Of a stretch of 37,090 nt of DNA, positions 32,273 through 37,090 are shown one piece after another. This stretch comes from Acetobacteraceae bacterium (lineage in GTDB: Bacteria > Pseudomonadota > Alphaproteobacteria > Acetobacterales > Acetobacteraceae): NCBI GenBank assembly GCA_019750475.1, contig JAIEOO010000423.1, positions 1-37,090 of the forward strand. The letters run 5' to 3'. A program made the position numbers and the translations under genes. Position 1 is the first letter of the stretch; every line of letters begins with the position of its first letter. The notes under the pieces are model-generated. The model was not told the DNA's origin and did no database searches. It worked only from the letters and a program-made list of their open reading frames with translations.

Positions 32273-32635
32273 ATGCATCGCTTGTGGATCGCGGCCGGCG
32301 CGCTGACCGGGCTGAAGGCCGTGGGCTGGTCGGCCTGGGCGGCCCATGCCGGGCCGCGCGTGCTGGCGCCCGCCGAACTCGCGATGCTCGGCACCGCGCT
32401 GCAGACGATGGGCTGGCACGCCCCCGCCCTCATCGCCGCCGCCCTCTGGGCGGAGCGGCGCGGCCGCCTCGCCCATGCCGGCTGCGGCCTGCTGCTCGCG
32501 GGGCTGATCCTCTTCGCCGGGGCGCTCTTCTGCCGCGCCCTCTGGGGCGTGTCGCTCGGCTTCGTGGCGCCGCTCGGCGGCCTGACGCTGATGGCCGGCT
32601 GGGCGGTGCTGGCCGCCTCGGCCGTCCGGCGGTGA
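32273..32635 (+). CDS. DUF423 family membrane protein
   Basis: 120 residues, about four hydrophobic segments. The DUF423/YgdD pattern is visible: an N-terminal helix with AAGALTGLKAVGWSAWAAHAG (where GAFGAHAL is usual), L..ALQTMGWHAPALIAAALW, CGLLLAGLILFAGALF, and APLGGLTLMAGWAVLA at the C-terminus. The gene is 36 bp after endonuclease V and its stop overlaps the next start (GTGA), so it is co-transcribed with the methyltransferase. Function of the family is unknown. Confidence 0.8.
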   Translation: MHRLWIAAGALTGLKAVGWSAWAAHAGPRVLAPAELAMLGTALQTMGWHAPALIAAALWAERRGRLAHAGCGLLLAGLILFAGALFCRALWGVSLGFVAPLGGLTLMAGWAVLAASAVRR

Positions 32636-33531
32636 TCCGCAGCGCCTACCTGGCGGCCGAGGGGTTCGAGCAGCCGCTGGAGGAGGAACTGGCCCGGGCC
32701 GGCGTCCGCATCGCGTGGCATGGCCGCCTCGCCCTCGCCGACGCCCCAGCCCGCCCCTGCGCCTGGGCGCTGGAGGTGTGGGACGCGCCGGTCGAGCTGC
32801 CCGCTCCCTCGGTGAAGGCGGCGGCCGACGCGCTGCGCGCGATCCAGCGCAACTGGGCGCTGGTGCCCACGGCGCATCACCGCCGCGCCGCCCTCATCGC
32901 CGAGCGGTTGCCGCCGGTGAAGGCGCGGCCGCTCGTGTTCCCTGAACCGGCGCCGACCGGCCATCTCGGCGGCTGGACGCTGCTCGCCCCCGATGTGGTG
33001 CTGGCCTCGCCCACCAAATCCTCGCCCTTTGCGGGCGGGGAGGTCCGCTTCGTCGAGGACCGGGAGGGCCCGCCCTCGCGCGCCTATCTCAAGCTGTGGG
33101 AGGGGCTGACGCGCGCGGGCCGCCACCCGGTGCCGGGGGAGCGCTGCCTGGACCTCGGGGCCTCGCCCGGCGGCTGGACCTGGGTGCTGGCGAAGCTCGG
33201 CGCCGAGGTGACCGCGGTGGACAAGGCGCCGCTCGACTCGCGGATCGCCGCCATGAAGGGCGTCGCCTGGCGCCAGGAGAGCGCCTTCGCCCTCGCGCCC
33301 GAGCCGGCGGACTGGCTGTTCTCCGACGTGATCTGCTACCCGGCGCGGCTGCTCGCGCTGGTGCGGCGCTGGATCGCGGCGGGCTGCGTGCCGCGGATGC
33401 TCTGCACCGTGAAGTTCCAGGGCGCGACGGACCACGAGAGCGCCGAGGCCTTCGCCGCCATCCCCGGCGGCCGGCTGTTCCACGCCGCCCACAACAAGCA
33501 CGAGCTGACCTGGGTGTGGGAGCGGCCCTGA
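32632..33531 (+). CDS. rlmM: RlmM-like FtsJ-type rRNA 2'-O-methyltransferase
   Basis: 299 residues from GTG 32632, overlapping the DUF423 stop. The N-terminal half (SAYLAAEGFEQPLEEEL; ALRAIQRNWALVP) resembles the RNA-binding half of RlmM, which modifies C2498 of 23S rRNA. The C-terminal Rossmann domain has SAM motif LDLGASPGGWTWVLAKLG near residues 172-189, TAVDKAPLD, and catalytic-type Lys in SRAYLKLWE and CTVKFQG. It is shorter than the ~366-residue E. coli enzyme, so exact site specificity is inferred. Name used as nearest family. Confidence 0.8.
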   Translation: MIRSAYLAAEGFEQPLEEELARAGVRIAWHGRLALADAPARPCAWALEVWDAPVELPAPSVKAAADALRAIQRNWALVPTAHHRRAALIAERLPPVKARPLVFPEPAPTGHLGGWTLLAPDVVLASPTKSSPFAGGEVRFVEDREGPPSRAYLKLWEGLTRAGRHPVPGERCLDLGASPGGWTWVLAKLGAEVTAVDKAPLDSRIAAMKGVAWRQESAFALAPEPADWLFSDVICYPARLLALVRRWIAAGCVPRMLCTVKFQGATDHESAEAFAAIPGGRLFHAAHNKHELTWVWERP

Positions 33532-33547
33532 CCGCTCCCCTCGGCCT

Positions 33548-33808
33548 CTACCGCTGCGGGTCCTTGGGCAGCGTCGGCAGCGACCGCAGCTCCCCGCTCT
33601 CCACGCTGTCGAGCGCCTGGCGCAGCACGGAGGCGATGGAACGGTCGTCCATGGTGCGGGAGAGCAGGCCGAGCGCCCCGCCCAGCAGGGCGGAGGCCGC
33701 CGAGATCGGGGCGATGTTCTGCTCCAGCATGTACTCGATCGCCTTGTCCACGACCGAACCCGCGTGGCTCAGATCCTCGGGGGCTTGCTGCTCCGATTCC
33801 GTATGCAT
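33548..33808 (-). CDS. Small hypothetical protein
   Basis: 86 residues. Acidic N-terminus (HTESEQQAPEDLSHAG), then amphipathic helices AIEYMLEQNIAPISAASALLGGALGLLSRTMDD, and an acidic/Leu-rich end. No signal peptide. ATG 33808 follows GGAGG with 8-nt spacing, a strong start. It lies between rlmM (convergent) and the ABC exporter. No family recognised. Confidence 0.65.
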   Translation of the reverse strand: MHTESEQQAPEDLSHAGSVVDKAIEYMLEQNIAPISAASALLGGALGLLSRTMDDRSIASVLRQALDSVESGELRSLPTLPKDPQR

Positions 33809-33874
33809 CCCGGCACCTCCAACTGTTGCGGCGCCAGATGGGGCGAAGCGCGGCGGGCTGAAAGGCCGCCTGCC

Positions 33875-35758
33875 TTACGACTTCGTCATCTCTCCCAGAA
33901 CGCGGGCCGAGCGTGACCGGTCGAACCCGGCCTCGGCCTCGGCGCGGGCGGCCGCCTCGGCGGCGGCGACGGCCTCGCTCTGGCGGCGCCACATCTCGGC
34001 GTAGAGGCCGCCCTCGGCGATCAGCCCGGCATGGGTCCCGCGCTCCGCCACGCGTCCCGCCTCCAGCACGATGATCTCGTCCGCTTCCACCACGGTCGAG
34101 AGGCGGTGCGCGATGACGAGCGTCGTGCGGCCCTGCGCCACGCCCCGCAGCGCGGCCTGGATCTCCTGCTCGGTCCGCGTGTCGAGGGCGCTCGTCGCCT
34201 CGTCGAGGATGAGGATGCGCGGGTTCTTGAGGATGGTCCGCGCGATCGCGACGCGCTGCTTCTCGCCGCCCGAGAGCTTCAGCCCGCGCTCGCCGACCCG
34301 CGTCCTGTAGCCGTCCGGCAGCTTGAGGACGAAGTCGTGCACCTGCGCGAGCTTGGCGGCCTCGATCACCTCCTCCTCGCTCGCGCCCGGGCGGCCGTAG
34401 GCGATGTTGTAGGCGATGGTGTCGTTGAACAGCACCGTGTCCTGCGGGACGACGCCGATCGCCTGGCGCACGCTGTCCTGCGTCACGTCGCGGATGTCCT
34501 GCCCGTCGATCCGCACCGCGCCGCCGGTGACGTCGTAGAAGCGGAACAGCAGGCGGGAGATGGTGGATTTGCCGGCCCCTGTCGGCCCGACGATCGCCAG
34601 CATCTTCCCGGGCGGCACCTCGAAGCTGACGCCGTGCAGGATCTCCCGGTCCGGGCGGTAGTGGAACTTCACCGCCTCGAACTCGACGCGGCCCGCACCG
34701 GCTGAGAGGGCCGGCGCGCCGGGCTTGTCCTGCACCTCGCGGGGCACATCCAGCAAGGAGAACATCTCATCCATGTCGGTGAGGCCCTGCTTGATCTCGC
34801 GATAGGCGAAACCGAGGATGTTCAGCGGCAGGTAGAGCTGGATGAGGTAGGTGTTCACCATGACGAAGTCGCCCACCGTCATGGTCCCGGCGGCGATGCC
34901 GTGGCCCGCCAGCAGCATGACGAGGGTGAGGCCCGCCGCCATGATCGTCGCCTGGCCGGCGTTGAGCATGTTCAGCGTCGTCTCGCTGCGGGCGTAGGCG
35001 CGCTCGTAGCGCGTCATGCTCTCGTCGTAGCGGCGCCCCTCGTGGCGCTCGTTGTTGAAGTACTTGACCGTCTCGTAGTTCAGCAGGCTGTCCACCGCCT
35101 TGGTGTTCGCCTCCTGGTCGGTCTCGTTCATCTGGCGGCGGAACTTCAGGCGCCAGTTCGTGAACAGCAGGGTGAAGGCGACGTAGAGCCCGATCGTGGC
35201 CAGGATGACCGCGGCGAAGCGCCAGTCGAACAGGATCCACAGCAGCACGCAGACGAACAGGATCTCGACGATGGTCGGCAGGATGTTGAACAGCATGAAG
35301 TTCAACACCACCGCGATGCCGCGCACGCCGCGCTCGATCACGCGCGACAGGCCGCCCGTCGCGCGGTCCATGTGGAACCGCATCGAGAGCTCGTGCAGGT
35401 GCTTGAACACCGAGAGCGCGACGCGCCGCCCGGCACGGGCCTGCACCTTGGCGAAGACGGCGTTGCGCAGCTCGTTGAAGGCGGCCGCCATGACGCGCAT
35501 CAGCCCGTAGCCGATGACGAGCGCGATGGGGATCGCGGCCAGCGCCAGCGCCCCGTTCTGCGGCGCGAGCGCATCCACGGCGCGGGCGTAGACGATCGGC
35601 ACCAGCACGTTGGCGGCCTTCGCCACGACGAGGAACGCCACGGCCAGCACCACGCGGATGCGCAGCCCGCGCTCATCCCCTTCCTGATCGCGGGGCCACA
35701 GATAGGGCAGGATCGAGCGGAAGGTGCGGAGGTGGTTTTCCCCGCCGGTGGGACCCAT
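33875..35758 (-). CDS. Atm1-type ABC exporter (fused permease and ATPase)
   Basis: 627-residue half-transporter that works as a homodimer. The N-terminal membrane domain has about six helices, with characteristic Atm1/HMT1 blocks: FHMDRATGGLSRVIERGVRG, LNYETVKYFNNERHE and GQATIMAAGLTLVMLLAG. The C-terminal ATPase has Walker A GPTGAGKST, signature LSGGEKQRVAIAR, Walker B ILILDEATSALD and switch His in IAHRLST. The VKYFNNE motif is the glutathione-binding signature of Atm1. It exports glutathione conjugates, Fe-S precursors or metals in alphaproteobacteria. ATG 35758 is chosen; the upstream open frame to 35872 lacks similarity. Confidence 0.93.
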   Translation of the reverse strand: MGPTGGENHLRTFRSILPYLWPRDQEGDERGLRIRVVLAVAFLVVAKAANVLVPIVYARAVDALAPQNGALALAAIPIALVIGYGLMRVMAAAFNELRNAVFAKVQARAGRRVALSVFKHLHELSMRFHMDRATGGLSRVIERGVRGIAVVLNFMLFNILPTIVEILFVCVLLWILFDWRFAAVILATIGLYVAFTLLFTNWRLKFRRQMNETDQEANTKAVDSLLNYETVKYFNNERHEGRRYDESMTRYERAYARSETTLNMLNAGQATIMAAGLTLVMLLAGHGIAAGTMTVGDFVMVNTYLIQLYLPLNILGFAYREIKQGLTDMDEMFSLLDVPREVQDKPGAPALSAGAGRVEFEAVKFHYRPDREILHGVSFEVPPGKMLAIVGPTGAGKSTISRLLFRFYDVTGGAVRIDGQDIRDVTQDSVRQAIGVVPQDTVLFNDTIAYNIAYGRPGASEEEVIEAAKLAQVHDFVLKLPDGYRTRVGERGLKLSGGEKQRVAIARTILKNPRILILDEATSALDTRTEQEIQAALRGVAQGRTTLVIAHRLSTVVEADEIIVLEAGRVAERGTHAGLIAEGGLYAEMWRRQSEAVAAAEAAARAEAEAGFDRSRSARVLGEMTKS

Positions 35759-35865
35759 GGTGGCTCCGTCGCCGCGCGCGCGAACTCGTCTCATGTTGAA
35801 CGATGTGGAACGGATCCGGCGGCTTGGGAATGGCGCAGCGGACCCGCTTCTGCCACATGGCGGGG

Positions 35866-36723
35866 ATGACATCGGGCTTCGGCCGGCACATCGCGGCCTG
35901 CAACAACACCCCTTCCCCCGCCGGGCTGCTTCCCTTCCGCCTCGGCGAGGCGCAGGTCGGCTGGGTCCACCCCGACACCGGCCGGGCCCTGACCTTCTTC
36001 CCGCGGGACGTGCATTTCGACGGACGAGGCGTCACCCTGGCGGGCCGGCTGCGCAGCCCCGGCCAGTGGAGCGACGCGCTGGCCACGCTCGGCCGGCACC
36101 TGGCAGACCGCGGCATCGGCCGCGTCCGGGGCGAGCTGTTCGACATCCGCGAGCACCGGGACGGCGCCGTCCTCGGCACGCTGGACCGGGGGATGGTCCC
36201 GGTCTTCGGCGTCATCGGCCAGGGCGTGCACCTCAACGGCCTCGTCCGGCGGGCGGACGGGCTGCATGTCTGGGTGGGGGTGCGCAGCCGCACCAAGGCG
36301 GTGGCACCCGGACAGCTCGACAACATCGTGGGGGGCGGCATCCCGGCCGGGCTGACGCCCGAGCAGACGCTGTTTAAGGAAGCCGAGGAGGAGGCCGCCA
36401 TCCCGGCCGCCCTGGCCGCCGAGGCCCGGCCGGTGGGCCGCGTCTCCTACATCCTGACCAACGCCGAGGGGCTGCGGCGCGACGTGCTGCACTGCTTCGA
36501 CCTCGACCTGCCGGAGAGCTTCACCCCCCGCCCCAACGACGACGAGGTGGAGCGGTTCGAGCTCTGGCCGGCCCGGCGCCTGCTGGAGGCCGTGCGGGAC
36601 GGGGACGGGGTGAAGTTCAACGTGAACCTCGTGCTGATCGACCTCTTCCTGCGCGAAGGGCTGATCGACCCGGCCTCGGCCGAGGGCCGGGCGCTCCGCG
36701 CCGGGCTGGATCAGGGGCCTTGA
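35866..36723 (+). CDS. Nudix hydrolase with DUF4743 N-terminal domain
   Basis: About 285 residues. Residues ~1-110 match DUF4743 (FGRHIAACNN..., VGWVHPDTGRALTFFP, FDIREH). The Nudix domain follows, with box G-G-G-I-P-A-G-L-T-P-E...KEAEEEAAI; the Arg of REUxEE is Lys and the last Gly is Ala, as in the thiamine-pyrophosphokinase-associated type. DVLHCFDLDLP and DDEVERFELWP follow. Substrates of this group include diphosphate-containing vitamins or cofactors; none can be fixed here. Start uncertain: ATG 35866, 35857 or 35830. Confidence 0.85.
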   Translation: MTSGFGRHIAACNNTPSPAGLLPFRLGEAQVGWVHPDTGRALTFFPRDVHFDGRGVTLAGRLRSPGQWSDALATLGRHLADRGIGRVRGELFDIREHRDGAVLGTLDRGMVPVFGVIGQGVHLNGLVRRADGLHVWVGVRSRTKAVAPGQLDNIVGGGIPAGLTPEQTLFKEAEEEAAIPAALAAEARPVGRVSYILTNAEGLRRDVLHCFDLDLPESFTPRPNDDEVERFELWPARRLLEAVRDGDGVKFNVNLVLIDLFLREGLIDPASAEGRALRAGLDQGP

Positions 36724-36755
36724 AGGGGCGGGCCCGGCGCGGCAGCTTCCCGCCC

Positions 36756-37090
36756 ATGCGATGCGCGCTCGCCCTGCTCGCCGCCCTGTGCCCGGCCGGG
36801 CCGGCGCTTGCCCAGGGGCAGGGCCTCGGCACCTTCTGCAACGGGCGCCTGGCGGTGGACAGCGCCCGCAGCGAGCCGCTGGCGGACGGGGCGGCGGTGC
36901 AGCACGTGCTGCAGCTTCGCAACCTGCTGCCCTTCCCGCTGCGCTACCAGCTTCCCGAGTCTCCCATGATGGCCGCGAGCATCCCCGACCTGACGCCGCC
37001 GCCGAGCCCCGCCCCGCCATCCGTCGGCGGCCCGGCACTTCCCGGCCTGGGCGGCGGCGGCGCGGCGGTCACCGGCCCGGGCGGAGGCGG
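36756..37090 (+). CDS. Secreted hypothetical protein, C-terminus cut by window edge
   Basis: Partial, 111 codons visible. Signal peptide RCALALLAALCPAGPALA followed by QGQGLGTFCNG, then VQHVLQLRNLLPFPLRYQL, ending in a Pro/Gly-rich linker. ATG 36756 is the in-frame start. No family recognised. It follows the Nudix gene by 32 bp. Confidence 0.6.
   Translation, partial: MRCALALLAALCPAGPALAQGQGLGTFCNGRLAVDSARSEPLADGAAVQHVLQLRNLLPFPLRYQLPESPMMAASIPDLTPPPSPAPPSVGGPALPGLGGGGAAVTGPGGG

Noticed and set aside
30623-32476. A long - strand frame across the endonuclease V gene
   Set aside because: Arg/Gly/Ala-rich translation without motifs, antisense to endonuclease V and running through the intergenic stretch.

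Overview
The window is about 70% G+C with strongly GC-ending codons. Its gene set (aap-type amino-acid ABC importer, purB/purC/purS/purQ, TerC, Atm1-type exporter, HTH-NB-ARC-TPR protein) fits an alphaproteobacterium. My best guess is Acetobacteraceae (Roseomonas-like, Rhodospirillales). This is inferred from gene content and composition, not from a marker-gene comparison. No rRNA, tRNA, CRISPR array, transposase or integrase was seen.

Layout. 1-4.6 kb: the 5' part of an RND-pump membrane fusion protein running off the left edge (-), a divergent SMP-30/gluconolactonase (+), a universal stress protein (-), and an MFS transporter (+) behind a leader with four perfect hairpins. 4.6-11.1 kb: the Kup potassium transporter and an aapJ-aapQ-aapM-aapP importer operon, all on the - strand, with strong hairpins between aapJ/aapQ and aapM/aapP. 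11.3-15.5 kb: an ornithine-cyclodeaminase-family enzyme and a 1058-residue secreted-type protein (RTX nonapeptides, eight ~85-residue calcium-type repeats, six FG-GAP-like repeats). 15.5-17.1 kb: a lipoprotein and a TerC-family membrane protein (-).

17.3-23.0 kb is a purine-synthesis segment: purB, a small Tyr/Pro-rich secreted protein, an NRDE protein, purC, purS, three small membrane-protein genes, purQ and a DUF2283 protein. purC, purS and the first two membrane genes overlap by 4-7 nt and are probably translationally coupled. purL is not in the window. 23.0-24.5 kb: cysK with a divergent Rrf2-type regulator, a plausible cysteine/Fe-S control pair.

24.5-27.6 kb is the most unusual part. 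It is a compact two-gene cassette: a 916-residue HTH-NB-ARC-TPR (NLR-like STAND) protein with seven near-identical 120-bp TPR units, and a divergent 83-residue two-helix membrane protein with a perfect Shine-Dalgarno in a hairpin loop. Only about 10 bp separates the cassette from the genes on either side.

27.6-37.1 kb: proline iminopeptidase, a DUF2225-like zinc-ribbon protein, a zinc-binding ZnuA-type protein with a Zur-like palindrome abutting its start codon, a 48-residue membrane protein too short for usual gene callers, a DsbA-fold isomerase, endonuclease V (probably CTG-started), a DUF423 protein overlapping an RlmM-like methyltransferase, a small hypothetical protein, an Atm1-type ABC exporter, a DUF4743 Nudix hydrolase, and the start of a secreted protein running off the right edge.
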